64,000 nucleotides of DNA. Source: Palsa-892 sp035295845 (lineage in GTDB: Bacteria; Pseudomonadota; Alphaproteobacteria; Rhizobiales; Xanthobacteraceae). Under the pieces are notes generated by a model. The model was not told where the DNA came from. It ran no database searches and saw nothing but the letters and a program-made list of their open reading frames with translations. The stretch lies in NCBI GenBank assembly GCA_035295845.1, contig DATGIF010000028.1:62001-126000 (forward strand). Reading direction: 5' to 3'. Below, one piece after another: positions 16,620 to 23,529 of this stretch. Position 1 is the first letter of the stretch. Each line of letters opens with the position of its first letter. A program made the position numbers and the translations under genes.

Positions 16620-17798
16620 ATGTTCACCGCCTTCTTCCATGAGCTGAAAGCCGCGGGGCTCCCGGTCACCGTCCGCGAATACCTCACGCTGATGGAAGGC
16701 ATGGACAAGAACCTCGCTTCACAGAAGATCGAGGACTTCTACTATCTGTCGCGCGCGACCCTGGTGAAGGACGAGCGCAACCTCGACAAATTCGACCGCG
16801 TGTTCGGCCACGTCTTCAAGGGCATCGAGACGCTCGGCGAAGCCACGGGCGCCGTCGAAATCCCCGCCGAGTGGCTGAAGAAGCTCGCGGAGAAGTATCT
16901 CACCGAAGAGGAAATGAAACAGATCGAGGCGCTCGGCGGCTGGGACAAGCTGATGGAGACGCTGGCGAAGCGCCTCGCGGAACAAAAGGGCCGCCACCAG
17001 GGCGGCAGCAAGTGGATCGGCACGGCCGGCACCTCGCCCTTCGGCGCCTATGGCTACAATCCCGAAGGCGTGCGCATCGGCCAGGCCGAGAGCCGCCACA
17101 AGCGCGCGGTGAAGGTGTGGGACAAGCGCGAATTCAAGGATCTCGACGACACGGTCGAATTAGGGACGCGCAACATCAAGCTCGCGCTCCGGCGGCTGCG
17201 CAAATTCGCGCGCACCGGCGCGCCGGAGGAACTCGACCTCGACGGCACGATCAAGGAGACCGCGAACAAGGGCTATCTCGATTTGCTGCTCCGCCCCGAG
17301 CGGCGGAACGCCGTGAAGGTGCTGCTCTTCCTCGACATCGGCGGCTCGATGGACTGGCACATCAAGCTCTGCGAGGAACTGTTCTCGGCGGCGCGCACCG
17401 AGTTCAAGCACCTCGAGCATTTCTACTTCCACAACTGCCTCTACGAGCGGGTGTGGAAGGACAATCGCCGCCGCTGGCAGGAGACGACGCCGACCTGGCA
17501 GGTGATGCACACCTATCCGCACGACTATAAGCTGATCTTCGTCGGCGACGCCTCGATGAGCCCCTACGAGGTGACGCAGCCGGGCGGCTCAGTCGAGCAT
17601 ATGAACGAGGAGCCGGGCGCCACGTGGATGCAGCGCATCACCCGCACCTATCCGCACGCCGTGTGGCTGAACCCGGTGCCGGAGAACCAGTGGGACTACA
17701 CCCACTCGATCCGCATGATGAAGCAATTGATGACGGGACGGATGTATCCGCTGACGCTCACGGGATTGGACGAGGCGATGCGGGAGTTGGTGCGGTGA
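16620..17798 (+). CDS. CoxE-like VWA-domain protein
   Basis: 392 residues. The C-terminal half is a von Willebrand factor A domain whose metal site (MIDAS) starts with DIGGSM at 239-244, the D-x-G-x-S form, with a second MIDAS residue expected near FVGDASMSP. The N-terminal half is helical and charged and resembles the CoxE/DUF58-like family. Such proteins work with a MoxR AAA+ ATPase as a metal-dependent chaperone pair. The fitting ATPase gene (CoxD-like) is in this window at 34115-34963, not adjacent. The gene ends at the left edge of the A/T-rich island. Confidence 0.87.
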   Translation: MFTAFFHELKAAGLPVTVREYLTLMEGMDKNLASQKIEDFYYLSRATLVKDERNLDKFDRVFGHVFKGIETLGEATGAVEIPAEWLKKLAEKYLTEEEMKQIEALGGWDKLMETLAKRLAEQKGRHQGGSKWIGTAGTSPFGAYGYNPEGVRIGQAESRHKRAVKVWDKREFKDLDDTVELGTRNIKLALRRLRKFARTGAPEELDLDGTIKETANKGYLDLLLRPERRNAVKVLLFLDIGGSMDWHIKLCEELFSAARTEFKHLEHFYFHNCLYERVWKDNRRRWQETTPTWQVMHTYPHDYKLIFVGDASMSPYEVTQPGGSVEHMNEEPGATWMQRITRTYPHAVWLNPVPENQWDYTHSIRMMKQLMTGRMYPLTLTGLDEAMRELVR

Positions 17799-17810
17799 GA
17801 TTGGAAATAA

Positions 17811-18719
17811 GTGAAGATGATCGAAAGCTCTAAGTCAAATATTAGATGTTATATTTCGGCTCCAGTTGGTGTCGATACTGCCGTCATACGCTCAATACTT
17901 AGGTCGCTTTCTGTAGAGATTGATCGAGAAGAGGAAACACCGCCGCCGGGTGGGAGTTCCGTTGGGTCGATTCGGGAGTCATTGAAATCAGTTGATTTTG
18001 TTTGCGGCGTAATAAGTTCTCTGGCTCCTGCCGCTAATGTGCTTTTTGAACTTGGTCTCGCTGCAGGTTTAGGTCGACCAATTTTCGTGATAGTTGATAA
18101 TATTGATCTTGCCCCGCTTGGATTATTATCCTACCCGCACGTCAAAACATCTATCCAAGATAGCGAGGCTCTCCGTTACCATATAAAACTATTCCTACCG
18201 AACATTCAGAAGTCAGCACGGGCAGCGCTGACTAATCCAATCCGGAAGAAAATTCGTGTGAGGGACAACGCTCCTTTGCACATGCCTCCGAATCAAGAGG
18301 CCGAAGCACAAGACACGTTATCCCTCTTGACGTCAGCAATGCGACAAGCGGGACTTGAGGTTGTATCCGAAAAATCCTTTGTCGGGTTTGATCAAGCTTT
18401 CAAACCCGACCTTGTTGCGTGGTTGCCCGACACGTCAATCGATTTAGGGAATCCCATATTATTCGAACTCAAGACCACTCAACCGCCCGCCAATATTAGC
18501 GATTGGATCTATGCAGTTCGTCGATATTTAAAAGTTAGCGGCTTGCGAACAGGAGTTTTAGTAGTCAATGACGGTCAAATTTTGCCTAATGCTCAATTGG
18601 GCGATGGTGGATATATCTTTGTATTGCAATTGAGGGACCTATTGAATGCGATTCAGAACGGAAGACTTGCGCAGATATTATTAGAATTACGTAACCGCCT
18701 CATTCATGGAAAGAGCTGA
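17811..18719 (+). CDS. Rossmann-type (TIR/deoxyribosyltransferase-like) domain fused to a PD-(D/E)xK nuclease
   Basis: 302 residues. Residues 11-97 form an alpha/beta domain starting IRCYISAPVG, with an acid-rich loop and the run ANVLFELGLAAGLGRPIFVI (75-94). This resembles nucleoside 2-deoxyribosyltransferase-like, TIR-like and SLOG sensor domains, where the Glu of N-V-x-F-E-L-G binds or cleaves a nucleotide. Residues about 165-285 look like a restriction-endonuclease fold: Asp200 in FKPDLVAW, then Glu219-x-Lys221 in ILFELKTT. The gene starts with GTG (GGAA upstream; ATG 17817 is an alternative) and overlaps the next gene by 14 bp. The domain pairing suggests a nucleotide-signal-controlled DNA or RNA nuclease for phage defence; this is inference. 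Confidence 0.7.
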   Translation: MKMIESSKSNIRCYISAPVGVDTAVIRSILRSLSVEIDREEETPPPGGSSVGSIRESLKSVDFVCGVISSLAPAANVLFELGLAAGLGRPIFVIVDNIDLAPLGLLSYPHVKTSIQDSEALRYHIKLFLPNIQKSARAALTNPIRKKIRVRDNAPLHMPPNQEAEAQDTLSLLTSAMRQAGLEVVSEKSFVGFDQAFKPDLVAWLPDTSIDLGNPILFELKTTQPPANISDWIYAVRRYLKVSGLRTGVLVVNDGQILPNAQLGDGGYIFVLQLRDLLNAIQNGRLAQILLELRNRLIHGKS

Positions 18720-19251
18720 GGTGGCAAAACTATCGAGTCAAAGAATTCGCTCGATTCTTGAGCGTGGTGATCAGGCGCCCACCGCACATGCTCGGGGTCG
18801 AGCGCTCGAAGATTTAATTGTTCATATAATGGCAAAAATTCCCGGCGTTCGTTTGGAGGATCGTGATTTTATTGCGGCGGGCGGCAGTGAAGAATTGGAT
18901 GTAGTTTTTTGGAACGACAGACTTCCTTCAGCACTTCATTTTCTTCCCAATGTCCTATTATTTGAATGCAAGAATTGGAATCACCCAGTTGATAGCGCGG
19001 CTGTAAGTTTTTTTTTGGAAAAACTCCGAGCGCGTCATCTTGAATATGGTTTTCTTATTGCAGCCAATGGGATCACGGGTGACGAAAACGAACTCACCGC
19101 TGCGCATAACCATGTGAATCGTTTCTTCACGCGCGATCGGTGCGGCTTATTGATTTTTGATAGGCAGGAAATCCAAGCTCTACAAAATACGACGCAATTA
19201 ATACGCCTTATCCAACATAAGATCGCTCTTTTAGTAATGAAAGCGCGTTAA
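18706..19251 (+). CDS. Mrr-like PD-(D/E)xK restriction endonuclease-fold protein
   Basis: 181 residues. The predicted active site follows the Mrr pattern: Glu35 in HARGRALEDLI, Asp65 in SEELDVVFW, and Glu87-x-Lys89 in LLFECKNW, with a later helix-strand pair (YGFLIAANGITG) typical of this fold. No separate DNA-reading domain is visible; the N-terminal 25 residues are short and basic. It overlaps the upstream nuclease-fusion gene by 14 bp, so the two are translationally coupled and probably act together. Whether it is an active nuclease or a DNA-binding partner cannot be told. A/T-rich composition indicates shared origin with its neighbour. Confidence 0.72.
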   Translation: MERAEVAKLSSQRIRSILERGDQAPTAHARGRALEDLIVHIMAKIPGVRLEDRDFIAAGGSEELDVVFWNDRLPSALHFLPNVLLFECKNWNHPVDSAAVSFFLEKLRARHLEYGFLIAANGITGDENELTAAHNHVNRFFTRDRCGLLIFDRQEIQALQNTTQLIRLIQHKIALLVMKAR

Positions 19252-19356
19252 AATTGTTTCCTTTGTTGTTCTCGCCGAACTATTTCAAGGTCAAGCCCTT
19301 TAATTTAGCATCGGTACCATGACGGGCCGAATTATTTATTTAATGGTCTCATCTTT

Positions 19357-19650
19357 TCAGCGATCCGAAAGCCTCTCAAAATCCTCCAGCACATTCGCGA
19401 TCAATTTTTTCCGTCGCGGGTCTTGCGCCGCTTGCGTCGAGGCAAACAATCCAAGAAGATAGCGGGCCTTTTCGGCGGCCTCCGCCCACGTCGTCGCGGG
19501 CTCGGCGATCAATTGCTTCTCCAGCGCCTCCTGCCGCGAGCGCAGCGCCTTCTCGTCGGCTTCCACGCCCGCGAGGATGCGGCGCAGGTCGGTCGCCTTC
19601 TGCGCCGACATGCCGCGATGCTGGTCCAGATTGATCGTTTTGTCGGTCAT
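19357..19650 (-). CDS. Small helical hypothetical protein
   Basis: 97 residues, mostly charged helix (for example LRRILAGVEADEKALRSRQEALEKQL), with no signal peptide or membrane segment. The start at 19650 has GAGGAGA six bases upstream. It probably forms a short coiled coil. I know no function. It begins exactly where the A/T-rich island ends, and host-like composition shows that it belongs to the old chromosome. Confidence 0.65.
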   Translation of the reverse strand: MTDKTINLDQHRGMSAQKATDLRRILAGVEADEKALRSRQEALEKQLIAEPATTWAEAAEKARYLLGLFASTQAAQDPRRKKLIANVLEDFERLSDR

Positions 19651-19674
19651 GATGCGTCTCCTCGCGCCGCGCGC

Positions 19675-19698
19675 AAAAAAACCCGGCAGCGCGCCGGG
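19675..19698 (-). terminator. Rho-independent terminator
   Basis: Read on the minus strand, CCCGGC-GCGCT-GCCGGG forms a six-pair GC stem and is followed by GTTTTTT. It lies 30 bp after the stop of the 41-residue gene at 19728 and just before the ribosome site of the next minus-strand gene. Confidence 0.75.
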
Positions 19699-19727
19699 CT
19701 TTCTGAATTCACCGATTGAGAACCGGC

Positions 19728-19853
19728 TTACTTGGTGACGGACGCCTTGTCGGCGTCGGGCTTTTGGACCGGAGGCGCGCTCTGCGCCGGCGCCGGGGTC
19801 GAGGCCGCATCGGGCTTCGCGGGATCGGCGGCAAGAATCGGTTTGTCAGTCAT
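19728..19853 (-). CDS. 41-residue Ala/Pro-rich small protein
   Basis: A short frame from ATG 19853 to TAA at 19728 encodes 41 residues beginning MTDKPILAADPAKPD and ending DADKASVTK, rich in Ala, Pro, Asp and Lys. It is probably disordered. Support comes from the well-formed terminator 30 bp after the stop, the complete ATG-to-stop frame in host-like composition, and a GAAAGG about ten bases before the start. The first four residues match those of the next gene (MTDK). Function unknown. Confidence 0.5.
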   Translation of the reverse strand: MTDKPILAADPAKPDAASTPAPAQSAPPVQKPDADKASVTK

Positions 19854-19948
19854 TGGAAGTATGCCTTTCAATGTACCTAAAAAAATATCTAGGTAGATCC
19901 CTTACATAGGAAGGATTTCCTCGAATACAAGAAGCCGCGCGGATGTTT

Positions 19949-20149
19949 TTAAGATCGGACGGCGTGGATCACGAGCCGAACCAGTCCCACCAGGGCGATC
20001 ACGCCGCCGACGAAGCTCGCGGCAAAGGCAAACAGGCCAAGCCCGACCGGCATTGCTTGCGGATCGCGCGCCTCGACAATCCATAGCGGCACCCATGACA
20101 CGACCGCGATGAAGGCGCCGACGAAGATCGTAATCAGTTTTCCTGTCAT
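19949..20149 (-). CDS. Small two-helix inner-membrane protein
   Basis: 66 residues from the ATG at 20149: MTGKLITIFVGAFIAVVSWV begins a first membrane helix (about 4-24), then a short loop with charged residues, then a second helix (about 38-62) ending HAVRS. A longer frame runs upstream to 20701 but opposes cspA and is not coding. No family recognised; such small proteins often accompany stress genes. It diverges from the cspA promoter region. Confidence 0.6.
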   Translation of the reverse strand: MTGKLITIFVGAFIAVVSWVPLWIVEARDPQAMPVGLGLFAFAASFVGGVIALVGLVRLVIHAVRS

Positions 20150-20240
20150 TTTATGATTGTAGACCTCGTTCAGCTTACAGCCAGCGTAAAGGCTCGCCGG
20201 AGGAGTGAAAAGGACTGCCAGGTCGCGCGACTTATTCCAA

Positions 20241-20269
20241 TTGTCTTTGCGACGTTTCTTCTGTATATA
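20241..20269 (+). promoter_or_regulatory. Likely sigma-70-type promoter of cspA
   Basis: TTGTCT at 20241-20246 and TATATA at 20264-20269 are separated by 17 bp. Transcription from here would give a leader of about 136 nt before the cspA start, in keeping with the long leaders of cold-shock mRNAs. Assigned by pattern only. Confidence 0.5.
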
Positions 20270-20354
20270 GTCGCCGTTCGATACTTTTCGCTTTTCTTGT
20301 TTGCGCCCGCCACGATAGGGCCTTCCCCAGAACGCGCTGAAGTCGAATGAAAAG

Positions 20355-20403
20355 CCGCACGATCGTCGTGCGGTGGCAACAAGCGCTATCGCGCTTCTAG
20401 GAG
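20355..20403 (+). promoter_or_regulatory. Two hairpins and ribosome site in the cspA leader
   Basis: CCGCACGA-TCG-TCGTGCGG (20355-20373, eight-pair stem) is followed by AAGCGC-TATC-GCGCTT (20381-20396) and then AGGAG at 20399-20403, eight bases before the start. The second stem ends three bases before the ribosome site, so refolding with temperature could control its access, as in other cspA leaders. Confidence 0.5.
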
Positions 20404-20411
20404 CTCTACAA

Positions 20412-20615
20412 ATGGCTAGCGGTACGGTTAAGTTCTTCAATTCGCAAAAAGGCTTCGGTTTCATCCAGCAGGAAGGTGGCGGACCGGATGTGTTCGTGCA
20501 CGTGTCGGCGGTGGAACGCGCGGGCATGCGCGGTCTCGTCGAGGGCCAGAAACTCAACTTCGACATCGTGACCGAGCGCGGCAAGCAAGCCGCGTCGAAC
20601 CTGCAAGACGCATAA
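20412..20615 (+). CDS. cspA: Cold-shock protein (CspA family)
   Basis: 67 residues forming one cold-shock OB-fold domain with RNP1 GFGFIQ (KGFGFIQQ) and RNP2 VFVHVS, beginning MASGTVKFFN. It binds single-stranded RNA and DNA and melts structure at low temperature. The start ATG 20412 is set by AGGAG at 20399-20403; the frame is open further upstream to 20373, but that part lies in the structured leader. A strong terminator follows, so it is a single-gene unit. Confidence 0.95.
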   Translation: MASGTVKFFNSQKGFGFIQQEGGGPDVFVHVSAVERAGMRGLVEGQKLNFDIVTERGKQAASNLQDA

Positions 20616-20638
20616 GGCGCGAACGGCAGACGAAATCG

Positions 20639-20668
20639 AACCCGGCGCTTGATCGCGCCGGGTTTTTT
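20639..20668 (+). terminator. Rho-independent terminator of cspA
   Basis: CCCGGCGC-TTGATC-GCGCCGGG (20641-20662) is an eight-pair perfect stem flanked by AA on the left and followed by TTTTTT (20663-20668), 25 bp after the cspA stop. Confidence 0.85.
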
Positions 20669-20740
20669 GTCGCCCTTATAAAGCCGCGCTCGCGTGCCCA
20701 TATAAGGGGCAATGCTTCGTTGATGTTTCAGGAGTGGACC

Positions 20741-21058
20741 ATGGCCTTCGATTACAACGCGCCCGCCGAAATCTTCGCCGGCCGTAGCATGCGCGGGCCC
20801 CGGCCCATGCGCTACCAGCGCTTCGAGACCGGCGCCGAGGCGTTACGCTTCGCGATCGAAGTGCTGCCGCGCGCCAATCTCCTCGGCGCGATCCTGGAGG
20901 CGAATGAGCGGCGCTACTGGCACGCGGAAATCCGCAAGCTTTACGACGCCCCCGCCTATCCGCTCGCGCGCAAAGAGGCTGAAGCCAAGTCAGAGCCGGA
21001 GATCGGGCAAGCGCCGAAGAAGAACAAGAAGGCCAAGACGCCGGCCACCGCCGCCTGA
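20741..21058 (+). CDS. Conserved-looking small hypothetical protein
   Basis: 105 residues from ATG 20741, which has AGGAG seven bases upstream; a TTG at 20720 would only add an unlikely leader. The middle part (MRYQRFETGAEALRFAIEVL, then GAILEANERRYWHAEIRKLYD) is a compact mixed fold, and the last 30 residues are a Lys/Ala-rich, probably disordered tail. No function known. It stands between the cspA terminator and a palindromic repeat. Confidence 0.65.
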   Translation: MAFDYNAPAEIFAGRSMRGPRPMRYQRFETGAEALRFAIEVLPRANLLGAILEANERRYWHAEIRKLYDAPAYPLARKEAEAKSEPEIGQAPKKNKKAKTPATAA

Positions 21059-21085
21059 AAATTAAACCGCTGAGACCAAGGAACT

Positions 21086-21207
21086 GATGCGTCATGGCCG
21101 GGCTCGCAGCCAACTTTAGGCAGGCTGCGCAAGCTTGCCTGCCCGGCCATCCGCGTCTTTGTGGTGATGAAGGCGTGGATGCCCGCGACAAGCGCGGGCA
21201 TGATGGC
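21086..21207. repeat. REP-like intergenic palindromic element
   Basis: Two nested inverted repeats lie between convergent genes: ATGGCCGGGC (21094-21103) with GCCCGGCCAT (21141-21150), and ATGCCCGCG (21179-21187) with CGCGGGCAT (21193-21201, five-base loop). This layout, in which a gene-end element repeats the words 'gtcatggccggg' and 'gatgcccgcg...cgcgggcatga', is common in Bradyrhizobium-like genomes. It may also end transcription from both sides. Confidence 0.55.
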
Positions 21208-21216
21208 GAAAGAGTT

Positions 21217-22185
21217 TCAATACTTCGGCGTCCACGCCACCGGCTGATAGACGTAGCGCTCGCCGTCCTTCTCCACGTGCCCGAGGCCGGGGAAGGGCAG
21301 GTGCATGCCCGCGATCATGATCCGATCCGTCGCCGCCATGTCGAAGGCGCGCTTGCGCGCGGCCGCTGCCTGCGGCCGGTCGGTGTCGAAGGGAATCGTC
21401 CATTCAGGGTGCGGGAATTGCAGGGCGGCGCTGTGCACGATATCGCCCCACATCAGCAAGCGGTCGTTGCCGCTGCCGAGCATATAGCCGGTGTGGCCGA
21501 CGGTGTGACCGGGAAGCGCCACTGCTTCGATGCCGGGCACCACCGGGCCGCTCGGCGCGATCTGGCGGGTGCGGCTCTCATAAGGTTTCATCGTGGTGAC
21601 CGCCATCTCGAAGAACATTTTAGCGTCGGCCGGCGCTTGCGCCGCGACCTCGGGGTTCAGCCAGAATTTGATGTCGGCCTCGGGCGCGATGATCTCTGCT
21701 TTCGGAAATTGCACTTCGCGCTCGCGCACAAGCCCGCCGAAATGGTCGGGATGCAGGTGCGTGAGCAGGATTGCGTCGACATCGTCGCGCGCAATGCCGG
21801 CCGCCGCGAGCGTTTCATTGAGATAGCCGAGGTGGGTGCCCGGAAACGCCGTGCCGAAAGTGCCGGTGCCGGTATCGATGAGGTAGAGCTTGTCGCCGGT
21901 GTTCACCGCATAGGCGTTGCACGGCGACTGGACCGGGAACGGTATGAAGGCACGCGCGGCGAGCGCCTGCTGCTCCTCGGGCTTGGCGTCGGGGAAAAGC
22001 TCGGGCGGGAAGGTGAAGTCGCCGTCGAGCAGCGCCGTCACTTCGAAGGCGCCAAACTGTTGGCGATAGATGCCGGGTACTTGCTTGCCGGCGATCGGCG
22101 CGCGCGCGAAAGCGGCCGGCGGGGAAAGCGTGGCGGAAAGGGCGAGGGCGGCGGAGCCGGCGAGCAATTCACGGCGCGAGAGCAT
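21217..22185 (-). CDS. Exported metallo-beta-lactamase-fold hydrolase
   Basis: 322 residues from ATG 22185 (GGAGG seven bases upstream). The N-terminus SRRELLAGSAALALSATL is a Tat-type signal peptide, so the protein is likely folded with its metals before export to the periplasm. The zinc motif THLHPDH (142-148) and the later GHTVGH and GDIVHS segments give the binuclear site. The spacing and motifs resemble the group that holds methyl parathion hydrolases and some lactonases. The natural substrate is unknown. It is a single gene with the REP-like element after its stop. Confidence 0.85.
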   Translation of the reverse strand: MLSRRELLAGSAALALSATLSPPAAFARAPIAGKQVPGIYRQQFGAFEVTALLDGDFTFPPELFPDAKPEEQQALAARAFIPFPVQSPCNAYAVNTGDKLYLIDTGTGTFGTAFPGTHLGYLNETLAAAGIARDDVDAILLTHLHPDHFGGLVREREVQFPKAEIIAPEADIKFWLNPEVAAQAPADAKMFFEMAVTTMKPYESRTRQIAPSGPVVPGIEAVALPGHTVGHTGYMLGSGNDRLLMWGDIVHSAALQFPHPEWTIPFDTDRPQAAAARKRAFDMAATDRIMIAGMHLPFPGLGHVEKDGERYVYQPVAWTPKY

Positions 22186-22339
22186 GGGAAACCTCCATTG
22201 ATGGCACGAGGCTATCGCAGGTGAGATTTCCACGCCCATGCGAAGTTTTCATGGCTCGCATCGAAGCTTCGACGCTTGAGCCACGCCGGCAGACGTGTGT
22301 GTAGAGCGCTCGTAGCCGAATACCGGCGTTGCCGCCGCT

Positions 22340-22531
22340 TCAATACGGTTTGATCAGCGGGCGAATAATGAAACGGCCGACATTGCGATAGAAGCCGCCG
22401 TCATCGTCGCTTTCCGGCTCGCGGCGAAACTTGTCGATCAGTTCGCGCAGCGCTCGCCGTTCCTGTTCGATTTTGCTGTTTTCCGCGTCGGGCGCACGCC
22501 CAGTTCTACGCGGTTGTCTTTCCTCTGGCAC
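22340..22531 (-). CDS. Small charged hypothetical protein
   Basis: 63 residues beginning with GTG at 22531. It contains a charged helix (ENSKIEQERRALRELIDKFRR) and ends GRFIIRPLIKPY. It lacks a clear ribosome site, and only its balanced amphipathic composition and freedom from overlaps support it. No function known. Confidence 0.45.
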   Translation of the reverse strand: MPEERQPRRTGRAPDAENSKIEQERRALRELIDKFRREPESDDDGGFYRNVGRFIIRPLIKPY

Positions 22532-22687
22532 TAGCCACCCAATGGCCTCGCCCGCAAGGGTAAAAGGTAAATGCCCGGAGATGGAACAGGTTCCGGCGCG
22601 CGGCGCGATGTGACCGGCGCCGAAAGTGCGATGCGTGACGTTCGCGATGAATGGATTCGGACCTTTTTTCCTAAAACGCGATGCGTG

Positions 22688-23338
22688 TCAGCGCCCGGCG
22701 GAAACCGGCATCGGTCGGTAATTGAGCTTGCGCGCGAGCGTGGCGAGCTCGCAGCCTTCGCAGTAGCGCGAATCCTTAAAGTCGATCCAGTTGTGGGCGT
22801 AGATGTTCTCCGGCGGGATGCCGTAGCGCTCCTGCAAGAAGCGGACGAGCACGAGCCAGGCGGCGGTCTGCGCCTCGGTCACGGGCTTCCGCACATCGGG
22901 ATAGTTGCCGGAAAACTCGATGCCGATCGAATTCTCCTTGGTCACGGCGTGGAAGGTCTTGGTGTTGTCGATGTATTTGTTGTCGTTGCGATTGCCGCCA
23001 TCGCCTTGCGTCGTGATCGTCGTCTCGGGCACCGCCCAATAGACGGTGCCGTCGGTTTCGACCCACACGATCACGCCGCGCCGCGTCGGATTTTTCGCCT
23101 GCTCCGCGGCCCCGTTCTTGGCCGAGCCCGGAGGCCCCTCGGTCTGGTGCACGAGGATGTTTTTCCATTTGGCCTCGGCCGGATTTCCGAGCGGGGCGAG
23201 ATAAACGATGTTGAGGCCGGGGATCTGCGGCGTCCCCGAAGCGCGCGCGACTTCGCTCCACGAGGGCTCGCAAAGGGCCGGGGCGGCAAAGGCCAAGCCG
23301 AACAGAAGCATTAGGAGCGCGAGGGCGCGTTTCGTCAT
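22688..23338 (-). CDS. Exported N-acetylmuramoyl-L-alanine amidase, Amidase_2 type
   Basis: 216 residues from the ATG at 23338 (AGGA seven bases upstream), starting with a Sec signal peptide (about 1-22, ending ALC). The zinc-amidase fold is indicated by His in WKNILVHQTEG, a second His in KTFHAVTKEN and the AHNWIDFKDSRYCEGCE region near the end, matching AmiD/PGRP-like enzymes that cut the bond between MurNAc and L-Ala. The start differs from a longer frame to 23491 because the signal peptide would otherwise be internal. It would act in the periplasm in murein turnover. Confidence 0.8.
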   Translation of the reverse strand: MTKRALALLMLLFGLAFAAPALCEPSWSEVARASGTPQIPGLNIVYLAPLGNPAEAKWKNILVHQTEGPPGSAKNGAAEQAKNPTRRGVIVWVETDGTVYWAVPETTITTQGDGGNRNDNKYIDNTKTFHAVTKENSIGIEFSGNYPDVRKPVTEAQTAAWLVLVRFLQERYGIPPENIYAHNWIDFKDSRYCEGCELATLARKLNYRPMPVSAGR

Positions 23339-23529
23339 GCTTTTTCCTGAAATGGAATCATTACATCTCATGCTACAACGGGAACCTTTCAGGTTGGCGG
23401 AAATTGGTGGAACGCCATCATTCATCGGGATCGCAATCTGCTCAGAAATACTTCCGTATCTCCCGCGCCCTTGCAATTCGCCCGGGCGCAAGCGATGGGA
23501 TCGGGCTTTGACCGGGGGCCTTTGCGGCC

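Larger units (their letters stand above)
17799..19356. other. A/T-rich inserted island
   Basis: Base composition changes sharply just after the VWA stop and returns at the start of the gene ending at 19357. Hand-counted lines inside run about 37-55 % G+C against about 65 % next to it, and codons such as TTA, ATA and AGA, rare in the neighbours, are common. The island holds two overlapping genes and a 105-bp A/T-rich tail. I found no integrase, inverted repeat, target duplication or tRNA at its edges. Horizontal acquisition is inferred. Confidence 0.7.

Noticed and set aside
17799..19356. Transposon or integron explanation for the A/T-rich island
   Set aside because: No transposase, integrase, terminal inverted repeat, target duplication or adjacent tRNA could be found at the edges.
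20153..20350. 65-codon frame on the plus strand in front of cspA with a hydrophobic stretch
   Set aside because: No ribosome site, and it overlaps the predicted cspA promoter and leader.
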